Shown piece after piece: positions 44,296-54,763 of a stretch of DNA of 64,000 bases; the stretch's first letter is position 1; each line of letters opens with the position of its first letter. Both the position numbers and the translations under genes were made by a program. Source of the DNA: Devosia geojensis (GTDB taxonomy: Bacteria > Pseudomonadota > Alphaproteobacteria > Rhizobiales > Devosiaceae); the NCBI RefSeq assembly GCF_000969415.1, contig NZ_JZEX01000061.1:140107-204106 (forward strand), read 5' to 3'. The notes under the pieces are model-generated. The model had not been told where the DNA came from. It made no database searches and was given only the letters and a program-made list of their open reading frames with translations.

Positions 44296-46476
44296 TCAGC
44301 CGATCACGACGACCTCGTGGTCGAGGATGTGGTCCACGGTGAAGACCAGTTCGTCGCCGACGACAACCGCCGGCACGGACCGCCCGCCGACCCGCAGGTC
44401 GACCGTGTCGGCCGCCGAACCGATACTGAGGCGCACTTCCACCGGGCCGACGGGCACGAGGTCATACTGACGTCCCGGCTGGCGCGAGACGAGGAGCCGA
44501 TTGTTGAGATGGAGGATATGGCGGTTTTCCTGCCGATAGAGCTCCGCGGTGACGATTCCATGCGTCCCCGAAAGCCTGACCTTGCTCCGCCCGCCGATCG
44601 CATGGCGCACGGCGTTGGCGATCAGCAGCGCATGCTCGAACTGGTCCTCGCGGGCAAAGCACCGGTCGATGTCGGCCGCGAACCAGATCAGCTTGCCGCC
44701 GGACGGGTGCGTCCGGACGGTGATCGCCGGCAGGTCGGTCTGCGGCTCGCGCATCCACGAGGTTTCCGGCGGGAAGATCGGGAAATCGGGAATGTAGGTC
44801 GCAAGGACCTGCGTCCCTTCGTCCGCGCTCATCACCGGCAGGTAGCCGCCGAAGGGCAGGGTGTCGGTTTCCTCGAGCCCGGAAAGGATCGGATGGCGCT
44901 TGCCGGTCGGCGCGGGAGCCGTCGCATCGTGCGGACCATAGACGCCCGCCCGCACTTCCGGGGAAAGGCGCAGATAGCTGTGCCGCTCGAAGATCTCGAT
45001 GTTGGGATTGCGCTCGCCGGTGCCGCCATGGCTCCCGGCCTTGCGACGCACGCCGAAGAGCTCGGCCAGCGCCAGGTCCCCGCGGTCGTCGCCGAGGCTG
45101 TCGACGCTGGAGGTCTCGCCCGTCGCGATCACCGATCCGCCCTGCTCGACGAACGCCTTGATATGGCCGATCTGCTCGTCGCTGAGCGCCCCGACATTGG
45201 GCAGCACGATCGCGCCCACCCGCCCGAACGCGGTGGCGATGTCGTCGGCATGCAGCGGCACGTAGGGAATGGCGTGGCGGTCGAGCGCTTTGACGACGCC
45301 CCGGTAGGGCGCCATGGTCTTTTCCTTGGCCTCGCCTCGCCCGAAATAGTCGTGGTTCTGCTGCGACCAGACCACGCCGACATCCGGAAGGAGCTGCCGG
45401 TTGACGAGGATATCCTCGTTGGTCTCGTGCCAGGCGAAGATCGGCTCGGCGGTCGTGTACTGGCGCCGGTCCTCGTGCATCGCCCCGATATGGTGCCACC
45501 AGGGCTGGATGCCGCCGGCAAAGCCCGACGTCGCCCAGAGCCGCACTTCGGCGGGCGGCATGCTGGCGAGGCGGTAGGCGGGGTTGCCCAGCTGATATTG
45601 CGGCGTCGATTCCGGAATGAGCGTATTCCAGCCGGCGATCTCGTGCAGGCGCTTGCCGGCCTCCGTGTTCTGCTCGAACCCGTCATAGGCGTTGCGCCGC
45701 TGGTGGTCGAGCATGACGATGGCGCATTGGGCGAGGATCTGCTGCAGGTCGATGAAGCGGTGCGAATTGTAGAGCAGCTCGCCGCTGATCATGCCCATCC
45801 AGGTGCAGTGCTCGCCGCCAGCCGCCTTCGTCGTACGGTTGTTGAGCGCCCAGAGATCGGTGCGGCGCTGGAAGTTCCAGCGAATCCAGTCGCGATAGGC
45901 GCCGTCAGACCAGTCGTGGGACGTCGGCAGCTCCTTGCCGGCGAAGGCCCGGAACTGGCTCTTGCAGTTGTCGCAATAGCAGATCTTGTCGCGCGGCAGG
46001 CCCGCCCAGCTGTTGTCGGCAAAGCCGTCGGGGTTGCTGCGCGCGATGATCTCTTCCATCACGGCGGGCAGGTACTCCGTGTAATACGGCGAGCCGATGC
46101 AGGTGACGTACTTGTCGCCCTGGGTATAGGGCTTGCCGTCGATGTCGCGGCAGATCCAGTCCGGGTGCTCCTCGAAAAAGTCCTCGGCCACTCGGTTGGA
46201 GTCCATGCGCGCGATGACCTTCAGCCCTTCCTCGCGCGCCGCCTTGACGATCTCGCCGTAAAGGTCGCGCTCGCCGAGCTTTTCGGCGCGGTGGTGCAGC
46301 GGGAACTTGGAGGGGTAGTAGGCAACGATGCCGCCGGCATTGACGATGACGCCCTGAACCCGGGTCTTGCGCCAATGTTCGCGCCACCATTGCGCGTCGT
46401 AGCGTTCGGGGTCGCACTCGACGAGGTTCGTCTGCCCCCAGCGCAATGTCGTCTTGTACCAAGGTTCCACGTTCAT
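44296..46476 (-). CDS. Cytoplasmic glycosidase-like protein, paralogue of 13460-15520
   Basis: A 726-residue protein without signal peptide. It shares the layout and landmarks of the first paralogue: 'VIVNAGGIVAYYPSKFPL', 'AREEGLKVIARMDSNR', 'HPDWICRDIDGKPY', 'NPDGFADNSW' and the Cys motif C166-x-C168-x2-C171. A later amidotransferase-like domain has 'VGAIVLPNVGALSD' and 'EQGGSVIATGE', and a beta-rich C-terminal part follows. The overall picture is a hypothetical GH 6-like barrel with a beta-galactosidase trimerisation-like domain. Function is unknown; a role in splitting imported oligosaccharides is inferred. GGAGGA lies 5 nt before the ATG. It is divergent from the Dpp-type operon. Confidence 0.7.
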   Translation of the reverse strand: MNVEPWYKTTLRWGQTNLVECDPERYDAQWWREHWRKTRVQGVIVNAGGIVAYYPSKFPLHHRAEKLGERDLYGEIVKAAREEGLKVIARMDSNRVAEDFFEEHPDWICRDIDGKPYTQGDKYVTCIGSPYYTEYLPAVMEEIIARSNPDGFADNSWAGLPRDKICYCDNCKSQFRAFAGKELPTSHDWSDGAYRDWIRWNFQRRTDLWALNNRTTKAAGGEHCTWMGMISGELLYNSHRFIDLQQILAQCAIVMLDHQRRNAYDGFEQNTEAGKRLHEIAGWNTLIPESTPQYQLGNPAYRLASMPPAEVRLWATSGFAGGIQPWWHHIGAMHEDRRQYTTAEPIFAWHETNEDILVNRQLLPDVGVVWSQQNHDYFGRGEAKEKTMAPYRGVVKALDRHAIPYVPLHADDIATAFGRVGAIVLPNVGALSDEQIGHIKAFVEQGGSVIATGETSSVDSLGDDRGDLALAELFGVRRKAGSHGGTGERNPNIEIFERHSYLRLSPEVRAGVYGPHDATAPAPTGKRHPILSGLEETDTLPFGGYLPVMSADEGTQVLATYIPDFPIFPPETSWMREPQTDLPAITVRTHPSGGKLIWFAADIDRCFAREDQFEHALLIANAVRHAIGGRSKVRLSGTHGIVTAELYRQENRHILHLNNRLLVSRQPGRQYDLVPVGPVEVRLSIGSAADTVDLRVGGRSVPAVVVGDELVFTVDHILDHEVVVIG

Positions 46477-46647
46477 CAGGGTCCTCCGCTCGCACTGAAC
46501 TGTCGTGCGCCAGAGCTAGCCGAAAGCCCCCGCCGCGCCATCGTTCGACATACCGCCTTTCCGCGATGCGGAAGCTTGCACGGCGCTGCCGCTCCAAACT
46601 TCCACCATGCGGAAAACGGAAGCCGCATCGCCTTGACCCGATTTTTT

Positions 46648-46661
46648 TGGCAGCGCTACCG
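46648..46661. promoter_or_regulatory. Second-type LacI operator upstream of the Dpp-type operon
   Basis: TGGCAGCGCTACCG, two outer/inner changes from the perfect palindrome TGGTAGCGCTACCA at 55981. It lies 88 bp before the binding-protein ATG and can also face the divergent glycosidase-like gene. Confidence 0.68.
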
Positions 46662-46748
46662 TCCCCGGCTATTGAGCGCTTGGCGCCATGCCGGCAGATG
46701 CAACGCGGCATGCGTCAGCGGCGCGGATTCGCGACGGGAGGATTAGGA

Positions 46749-48365
46749 ATGCAAATCAACAGACGCAGTTTCATCGGCGGCATGGCCGCGGCCACGGCGG
46801 GCTTGAGTCTCAGCGCCGTCATGACCGGTCACGCGTTCGCGCAGGGCACCGACACCATCAAGATCGCCTTTGCGGCGCGCGGGCTTCGCACCATCGACCC
46901 GCATAAGTCGATCCAGGGCGTCGACAACTGGGCGATCATCGCCCTCTACGACAAGCTCGTGGACCTGCCGCGCTGGAAGTTCCCCGAGACGCAGGACGAC
47001 CTGGCGCCGCGGCTTGCCACCAGCTGGTCGAGCTCGGCGGACGCCAAGACTTGGACCATCCAGCTGCGCGAGGGCGTGCAGTTCCACAAGGGATACGGCG
47101 AGATGACGTCGGAAGACGTCAAATACACCTTCGACCGGGCGACCGACGGCCCGCGGGTCGGGGGCGTGCGCGCCAAGTTCACCAACATCGCCAGCGTCGA
47201 GACCGACGGTCCCTATACCGTCATCTTCAACCTCGAGCAGCCCGATCCGCTGTTCCTGCTCGGCGTCCTCAGCGACTATGACGGCGCCATCATGAGCCGG
47301 AAGGCGATCGAGGAGATCGGCGAGGAAGAGATCGGCACCAATCCGGTCGGCACCGGCGTCTACATGCTGGAAACGGTGCACACCGACCCCTCGCAGGGCA
47401 TAACCCTTGCGGCCAACCCCGACTATTGGGACACGCCGGCCGCAACCGCGAAGATCCAGTGCCTCTATATCGCCGACACGACCGCGCGGACGCTCGCCAT
47501 CCTTTCCGGCGACGTCCACATGATCGAGGGCGTGCGTGCGCCGGGCTGGGCCGATTCCATGACCCAGCGCGATCCGAACCTCATCTTCGACGTGGTCAGC
47601 CCCGGCAGCTTCTTCACCATTCAGTTCAACCTGACCAAAGCCCCCTTCGACGACATCCGGGTGCGCCAGGCGATCTGCTACGGCATCGACCGGGACGAGA
47701 TCACCGGGGCCATCGCGCCGATCAGCAAGCGGACATACGGCCTCAATCCGCCCTCGTTCCCGGGCGGCTTCACCGCCGAAACCATCCCGGCGGAGGTCGC
47801 CTACAATTACGATCCGGAAAAGGCTAAGGCGCTGCTGGCCGAGGCCGGGTTCCCCGATGGCCTGACGTTCAGGAACGACACTTCGCAGCGCGAGGATTTC
47901 TCGGCGATCATGCTGATGATCCAGGACCAGCTCCGCCGCATCAATGTCGACATGGAGCTCAATATCAAGGATCACACGGCGTTCCACGCCGACCAGAACA
48001 TCGGCACCAACATCATCAGCCAGCAGTCCTCGGCGATGCCGCCGGTGCCGACGCAGGTGATCCTGACCTATCTGCCGGCAGAGGCCGAGGTGAAGTCCGA
48101 CGGCAATGGCGGCTCCAACATGAGCCACTACGGCGTCGCCATACCGGGCATCGACGATCTGCTGGCGCAGGCGCTCGCCGAGCCGGACCTCGATAAGCGC
48201 ATCGCCATCGTCCAGGAGATCGAGGTGCAGGCCTTGAAGGACGCGGTGATCCTGCCGGTCTCCAACAACGGCTTCATGATCGTGCGCTCGCCCAAGATCG
48301 ATCTCGGGTTCGAGGTGGAGTCCGGCTACGTCAACTGGCCGCTCTCGCAGGCCTCGCTGGTCTGA
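46749..48365 (+). CDS. Family-5 ABC solute-binding protein, Tat signal (second copy)
   Basis: A 538-residue SBP_bac_5 protein. The twin-arginine signal is 'INRRSFIGGMAAATAG', with cleavage near 'AFAQ' (residue 32). 'SSADAKTWTIQLREGVQFHK', 'MTSEDVKYTFDRATDG' and 'GFEVESGYVNWPL' are shared in pattern with the first copy. ATG 46749 has GGGAGGATTAGGA upstream and the twin-arginine motif begins at once, so the open frame from 46446 is not coding. It starts the operon binding protein, 857-residue protein, DppB, DppC, DppD-F. That company (no peptidase, but two glycosidase-like genes) suggests a carbohydrate rather than a peptide ligand. Confidence 0.92.
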   Translation: MQINRRSFIGGMAAATAGLSLSAVMTGHAFAQGTDTIKIAFAARGLRTIDPHKSIQGVDNWAIIALYDKLVDLPRWKFPETQDDLAPRLATSWSSSADAKTWTIQLREGVQFHKGYGEMTSEDVKYTFDRATDGPRVGGVRAKFTNIASVETDGPYTVIFNLEQPDPLFLLGVLSDYDGAIMSRKAIEEIGEEEIGTNPVGTGVYMLETVHTDPSQGITLAANPDYWDTPAATAKIQCLYIADTTARTLAILSGDVHMIEGVRAPGWADSMTQRDPNLIFDVVSPGSFFTIQFNLTKAPFDDIRVRQAICYGIDRDEITGAIAPISKRTYGLNPPSFPGGFTAETIPAEVAYNYDPEKAKALLAEAGFPDGLTFRNDTSQREDFSAIMLMIQDQLRRINVDMELNIKDHTAFHADQNIGTNIISQQSSAMPPVPTQVILTYLPAEAEVKSDGNGGSNMSHYGVAIPGIDDLLAQALAEPDLDKRIAIVQEIEVQALKDAVILPVSNNGFMIVRSPKIDLGFEVESGYVNWPLSQASLV

Positions 48366-48387
48366 ACCGAGGCGGAGAAAAACCGGT

Positions 48388-48405
48388 TCCGGGGTACGCC
48401 CCGGA
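48388..48405 (+). other. Intercistronic hairpin after the second family-5 binding-protein gene
   Basis: TCCGGGG-TACG-CCCCGGA, a 7-bp stem with a stable tetraloop, between binding protein and the 857-residue protein. No T-tract. It fits a message-stabilising element that favours binding-protein synthesis. Confidence 0.55.
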
Positions 48406-48436
48406 CCATCTTGCAGGCGGAACTGGAGTTTGAACC

Positions 48437-51010
48437 ATGAGTGCGACCGCTTCGGTCAGTATCGTCGTGCCACAGGCGCTGAAGGAGCGGACTGCGATTG
48501 CGTGGGCTGTGGATGAGCTGGGCCGCGCGCTCGCCGGTCGCGATGTCGAAACGCGGACCGGCGAGGGCGGGGCGGGCGACATCGTCGTCGAAGTCGCCGG
48601 CGCCGGAGTGCCGAATACGGCTTCGGGCCTGGACCTGCCGCAGATCGCCGAGGCGATGGCGCTGCAGCGCGACGGCAACCGCATCACCGCCTGGGGCTAC
48701 GACGAGCGCGGCATCGTCTATGCGCTGACGGAGCTTGCCGACCGTGTCCGCAATACGCAGGGCAGCGACCCGTTCGCCGGCACCTTCCCCCTCATTGAAA
48801 AGCCGACCGCGCGCATCCGCTCCATGGCGCGCCTCTTCTGCTCGGAGGAGGAGGACAAGGTCTGGTTCTACGACAGGCAGCAGTGGCGGGATTACCTGAC
48901 GATGCTCGCCAGCAACCGCTTCAACCGTTTCTCGCTGACGCTCGGCATGGGGTACAACTACCCCTACCACAACCCGTGGATCACCGACGTCTACTTCTAT
49001 TTCCCGTACCCGTTCCTGCTCAAGCTCGACGGCTACGACATCGACGTCAAGGAGCTCTCCGAGGAAGAGCGCGAGCTCAATCTCGAGATGCTGCGCTTCA
49101 TCGGCCGCGAGGCGGCGCGGCGCGGGCTCGAGTTCCAGCTTGCGCTCTGGACGCAGCGCTACGATTTCGACGACGTGCCGCGCGCCAACTACACCGTCCG
49201 TGGCGTCACCGACGACAATCTCGCGCCCTATTGCCGGGATGCCATAACCGCGCTGTTGCGCGAGGTGCCGCAGATCACCGGCATGACCTTCCGCGTGCAC
49301 GTGGAAGGCGGCATCGCCGAGGGCGAGTACGGGTTCTGGGAGGAGGCGTTCGCCGGGGTCAAGGCCGCCGGCCGGCCGGTCGAGATCGACATGCACGGCA
49401 AGGGGCTCGACTGGAAGATGATCGACATCGCCCGCGCCACGGGCCTGCCGGTCGCGGCCTCCCCCAAATATCTCGCCGAGCACATGGGCCCGCCCTACCA
49501 CCAGTCGGCGATCCGCGACAAGGAATACCCGCCCGAGACGGCGCGCAGCGAGCGCGAGCAGCTCAGCGAAGGATCGCGCAAGTTCCTGCGCTATTCCTAT
49601 GGGGACCTGCTCAAAAAGGACAAGGACTTCAAGGTTCTCTACCGCATCTGGCCGGGCACGCAGCGCGTGCTGCTCTGGGGCGACCCAGCCTTCGCCGCCG
49701 GCTACGGGCGCAGCTCCATGTTCGCCGGTTCCGACGGCGTCGAGTGGTGCGAGCCGCAAAGCTTCAAGGGGCGCATGGGCACGGGCATTCCCGGCCAGCG
49801 CTTCACCTACCAGAAGCACGGCCTCGCCACCCGCCAGGACTGGCGCAAGTACGACTACCAATACCGGGTCTGGGGGCGGCTCCTCTACAATCCGGACGCG
49901 CCGCGCGAAAGCTGGATGCGCTGGCTCGAGCGCGAGTGCGGCGATGCAGCCGAGCACTGCGAGGCCGGGCTCTCCTGGGCGAGCCGCGTGCTGCCGCTCG
50001 TGACCCTCGCCCACGGGCCGTCGGCATCCAACAACCACTATTGGCCCGAGATCTACACCAATCTCGGCCTCGTCGAAGGTTCGGGCCGGCGCGCCTATGG
50101 CTTCGACATGGAAGGGCCGACCCGCTTCGGCAACGCGCCCACCTTCGATTCGGCGCTCTTTGCCAATCCACGCGAATATGCCGAGCTGCTGCTCAAGAGC
50201 GAAAGCTCGCACCGCTATACCCCGCTCGACGTCGCCGACTGGCTCGACGACATGGCCGAGGGCTGCGAGACGGCGCTGACCGCCGCGCGTCGCAAAGAGG
50301 ACTTCGGCCGCGCCGAGGTGCAGCGCATCCTCGCCGACGTCGAGATCCTCGGCGGTATCGCCCGGCACTTCGCCGAGAAGTTCCGGGCCTCGGTCTGGGC
50401 GGAACTGTTCGTTGCGACCAAGGCCTCGGCCCTCATCGAGCCGATGATCGACTATGCCCGCCGTTCAGTCCTTGCCTGGGAGGGCGTCGCCGCCGTCTCG
50501 CGCGACCTTTACGACGACGACATCACCTACGGTCCGCAGTCGTGGTTGCGCGGCTCCTGGCATTCGCGCCTGCCGGAAATGCAGGCCGAGCTCCTCGATC
50601 TCGAGTCCCTGCGCAACTACGGCGGCACCGAGTCCGTGCCGATGGACGAACGGCTGGAGGCTGCGATCGCCGCCCTCAAGGCCCGGCGCCCCACGCGCGC
50701 CGACCCTTCCGGCATCAGGGCGCCGGAGACGTTCCGGGGCGGCGAGCCCATCGCCGTCTCCTGCGCGACGGCGGCCGACGAAGAGCCGATGCTCCACTAC
50801 CGCCACGTCAACCAGGCCGAACGCTGGCGCGCGATGCCCATGGCCCGCAACGGCCACGGGTACGTCGCCGAGATACCGGCCGACTACACGCGGTCCGACT
50901 ATCACATGCAGTTTTTCGTGAGCCTCAAACAGAACGGGCAAACCGTTATCGCGCCCGGGCTCGAGACCGACCTGGCCAACGAGCCGTATCTGACGGCGCT
51001 CCAGCGCTAG
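48437..51010 (+). CDS. Large glycosidase-like protein with GH20/GH67/GH84-type N-terminal region
   Basis: An 857-residue protein without signal peptide. Residues 1-105 look like the small alpha/beta domain in front of GH20, GH67 and GH84 barrels: 'AWAVDELGRALAG', then 'YDERGIVYALTELADRV'. A barrel-like part follows, with 'RARLFCSEEEDKVWFYD'-like start at about 126, 'LASNRFNRFSLTLGMGYNYP' and 'GREAARRGLEFQLALWTQRY'. 'GMTFRVHVEGGIAEGEYGFW' is the most likely catalytic strand, and 'KVLYRIWPGTQRVLLWGDP' comes next. An alpha-glucuronidase-like or other exo-glycosidase is possible, but I recognise no characterised family. Its position inside a transporter operon suggests cytoplasmic hydrolysis of the imported ligand. 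Confidence 0.68.
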   Translation: MSATASVSIVVPQALKERTAIAWAVDELGRALAGRDVETRTGEGGAGDIVVEVAGAGVPNTASGLDLPQIAEAMALQRDGNRITAWGYDERGIVYALTELADRVRNTQGSDPFAGTFPLIEKPTARIRSMARLFCSEEEDKVWFYDRQQWRDYLTMLASNRFNRFSLTLGMGYNYPYHNPWITDVYFYFPYPFLLKLDGYDIDVKELSEEERELNLEMLRFIGREAARRGLEFQLALWTQRYDFDDVPRANYTVRGVTDDNLAPYCRDAITALLREVPQITGMTFRVHVEGGIAEGEYGFWEEAFAGVKAAGRPVEIDMHGKGLDWKMIDIARATGLPVAASPKYLAEHMGPPYHQSAIRDKEYPPETARSEREQLSEGSRKFLRYSYGDLLKKDKDFKVLYRIWPGTQRVLLWGDPAFAAGYGRSSMFAGSDGVEWCEPQSFKGRMGTGIPGQRFTYQKHGLATRQDWRKYDYQYRVWGRLLYNPDAPRESWMRWLERECGDAAEHCEAGLSWASRVLPLVTLAHGPSASNNHYWPEIYTNLGLVEGSGRRAYGFDMEGPTRFGNAPTFDSALFANPREYAELLLKSESSHRYTPLDVADWLDDMAEGCETALTAARRKEDFGRAEVQRILADVEILGGIARHFAEKFRASVWAELFVATKASALIEPMIDYARRSVLAWEGVAAVSRDLYDDDITYGPQSWLRGSWHSRLPEMQAELLDLESLRNYGGTESVPMDERLEAAIAALKARRPTRADPSGIRAPETFRGGEPIAVSCATAADEEPMLHYRHVNQAERWRAMPMARNGHGYVAEIPADYTRSDYHMQFFVSLKQNGQTVIAPGLETDLANEPYLTALQR

Positions 51011-51046
51011 GCAAAGAAACGCCGGCGACGGCGTGGGAGGAATGAA

Positions 51047-51982
51047 ATGGCGAGATACCTACTGCTGAGGCTGGCCGATGCCGTGCCCACGGTCTTTCTC
51101 GTGCTGCTCCTGGTGTTCATCGCCATGCGCATCCTGCCGGGCGATCCGGCGATCGCCGCGCTCGGCGACATGGCGACCACCGAGCAGCTGCAGCTCTTTC
51201 GCGAGCGCATGGGGCTCAACGATCCGCTCTGGCTGCAGTTCATCAATTTCGTCAAAGGGGTGCTGACCCTCGATTTCGGCACGTCGATGATGAGCAACCA
51301 GAGCGTTCTGGGGCTCATCCTCTACAACCTGCCCTACACGATCGAACTGACCATCGTCGCGATGCTGATAGGCATCCTTCTTGGTGTGCCGCTCGGCGTG
51401 ATCGCGGCGACGAACCGCAACAAGGCGCCCGACAGCGGCGTGCGCGCCTTCTCGCTCATCGGCTACGCCATCCCCGACTTCTATCTCGGGGCGCTCCTGC
51501 TCATCACCTTCTCGCTCAATCTCGGCTGGTTCCCGATCAACGGGGGCGGGGAGGGTTTCGCGGACCGCATGTATCACGTGTTCCTGCCGGCCCTGACCCT
51601 CGCCTTCGTCAAGGCGGCCTTCATCGGCCGGCTGACGCGCACCTCGCTTCTCGAGGTGCTGAGCAAGGATTATGTGCGCACCGCCCGGGCCAAGGGCGCC
51701 AAGGAGAACCGCGTGATCTACGGCCATGGCCTGCGCAACGCGCTGCTGCCGATCACCACCGGCCTCGGGCTCAGCACGCTCGCCACCCTTTCCGGGTCGG
51801 TTGCCATCGAAATGGTCTTCAACCGTCCCGGCATCGGCAAGCTCCTGATCAGCGCCATTGCCGAGCGCGACTATGCCGTCATCCAGGGCGGCATCGTCGT
51901 CTTCGCCATGTTCGTGGTCCTCATCAACCTGATGATGGACCTCGTCTACATCGTCGTCGACCCTCGCATCCGGATGAAATGA
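51047..51982 (+). CDS. Dpp/Opp-type ABC transporter permease (DppB-like)
   Basis: A 311-residue permease of the Dpp/Opp class. The conserved N-terminus 'RLADAVPTVFLVLLLVFIAM' with 'RILPGDPA' is standard for DppB. 'GVPLGVIAATNRNKAPDSGV' and the EAA loop 'VLSKDYVRTARAKGAKENRV' followed by 'HGLRNALLPITTGLGLSTLA' identify the ATPase contact. Six helices are visible. GGAGG lies shortly before the ATG. The stop overlaps the DppC-like start by 4 bp. Confidence 0.93.
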   Translation: MARYLLLRLADAVPTVFLVLLLVFIAMRILPGDPAIAALGDMATTEQLQLFRERMGLNDPLWLQFINFVKGVLTLDFGTSMMSNQSVLGLILYNLPYTIELTIVAMLIGILLGVPLGVIAATNRNKAPDSGVRAFSLIGYAIPDFYLGALLLITFSLNLGWFPINGGGEGFADRMYHVFLPALTLAFVKAAFIGRLTRTSLLEVLSKDYVRTARAKGAKENRVIYGHGLRNALLPITTGLGLSTLATLSGSVAIEMVFNRPGIGKLLISAIAERDYAVIQGGIVVFAMFVVLINLMMDLVYIVVDPRIRMK

Positions 51983-52869
51983 TGACCAGCATCACAGAAA
52001 CCTCGCCGCACCTGCTGGCGCCGGAGCCGAGCCGTCTCCAGGCGCTGAAATCCATCATCCTCGGCCGCCCCGGCACCATCGCCGCCGTCGTCGTCATCGC
52101 GCTGCTCTGCATTGTGGCCGTGTTCGCGCCGATGCTGGCGCCCTACGACCCGCTCACCCAGTCCATGCTCAAGATCAACCGCACGCCGAGCTGGGAGAAC
52201 TGGCTGGGCACCGACCAGTTCGGCCGCGACGTGCTCTCGCGCATGATCTACGGCTCGCGCAACTCGCTGATCTTCGGGCTGATCTCGCCGTTCTGCGCAG
52301 CGGTGATCGGCACGACGCTCGGGGTCATCGCCGGCTATTTCGGCGGCATCGTCGACCGGCTGCTCTCGCGCGTCATCGATCTGCTGCTGGCTTTCCCCGA
52401 ACTGCTGCTGGCGATCATGATCGCCGCCGTCCTCGGCGGCGGGTTCTGGAACGTCATCTTCGTCATCACCATCGCCTTCGTTCCGGGCTTTGCGCGCGTT
52501 GCACGGGCGCAGACGCTTGCGGTCAAGCAGGAGCCCTATGTCGAGGCGGCGATCTCGGTGGGGGTGAGGACGCCCGTCATCATCTTCCGCCACATCATCC
52601 CCAACATCATGGCGCCGATCGTGGTGCTGATGATGCTCTGGGTTGCCTCGGCGATCCGGCTGGAAGCCTCGCTCAGCTTCCTCGGCATCGGCACCCAGCC
52701 GCCCAACCCCAGCTGGGGCAACATCATCAAGGACGGGCTCAACAACATCTTCGGCTCGCCGTGGCCGATCATCGGGGCGGGCGCGGCCATCACGCTCGTC
52801 GTCCTGTCGTTCAACCTGGTGGGGGATGCGGTGCGCGACGCGCTCGATCCGTCCACGTCGCAGAACTGA
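51979..52869 (+). CDS. Dpp/Opp-type ABC transporter permease (DppC-like)
   Basis: A 296-residue partner permease. 'FAPMLAPYDPLTQSMLKINR' and 'WLGTDQFGRDVLSRMIYGSR' are DppC signatures. The EAA loop is 'KQEPYVEAAISVGVRTPVII' with 'RHIIPNIMAPIVVLMMLWVA', and 'FLGIGTQPPNPSWGNIIKDG' ends the conserved part. It overlaps DppB by 4 bp and precedes the fused ATPase gene by 14 bp. Confidence 0.93.
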   Translation: MMTSITETSPHLLAPEPSRLQALKSIILGRPGTIAAVVVIALLCIVAVFAPMLAPYDPLTQSMLKINRTPSWENWLGTDQFGRDVLSRMIYGSRNSLIFGLISPFCAAVIGTTLGVIAGYFGGIVDRLLSRVIDLLLAFPELLLAIMIAAVLGGGFWNVIFVITIAFVPGFARVARAQTLAVKQEPYVEAAISVGVRTPVIIFRHIIPNIMAPIVVLMMLWVASAIRLEASLSFLGIGTQPPNPSWGNIIKDGLNNIFGSPWPIIGAGAAITLVVLSFNLVGDAVRDALDPSTSQN

Positions 52870-52883
52870 AGGAGCGAGGGACC

Positions 52884-54758
<1,875 letters not shown>

Positions 54759-54763
54759 GCCCG

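Noticed and set aside
44239..46746. 835-codon plus-strand frame opposite the 44296-46476 gene
   Set aside because: Shadow frame: low-complexity Arg/Asp/Val-rich sequence without domains. The minus-strand gene has a paralogue, a ribosome site and a coherent fold pattern.
48326..50368. 680-codon open frame on the minus strand across the 857-residue protein gene
   Set aside because: It is the GC-rich antisense shadow of a well-supported plus-strand gene: composition is Arg/Asp/Gly/His-biased and no family motif or ribosome site is seen.
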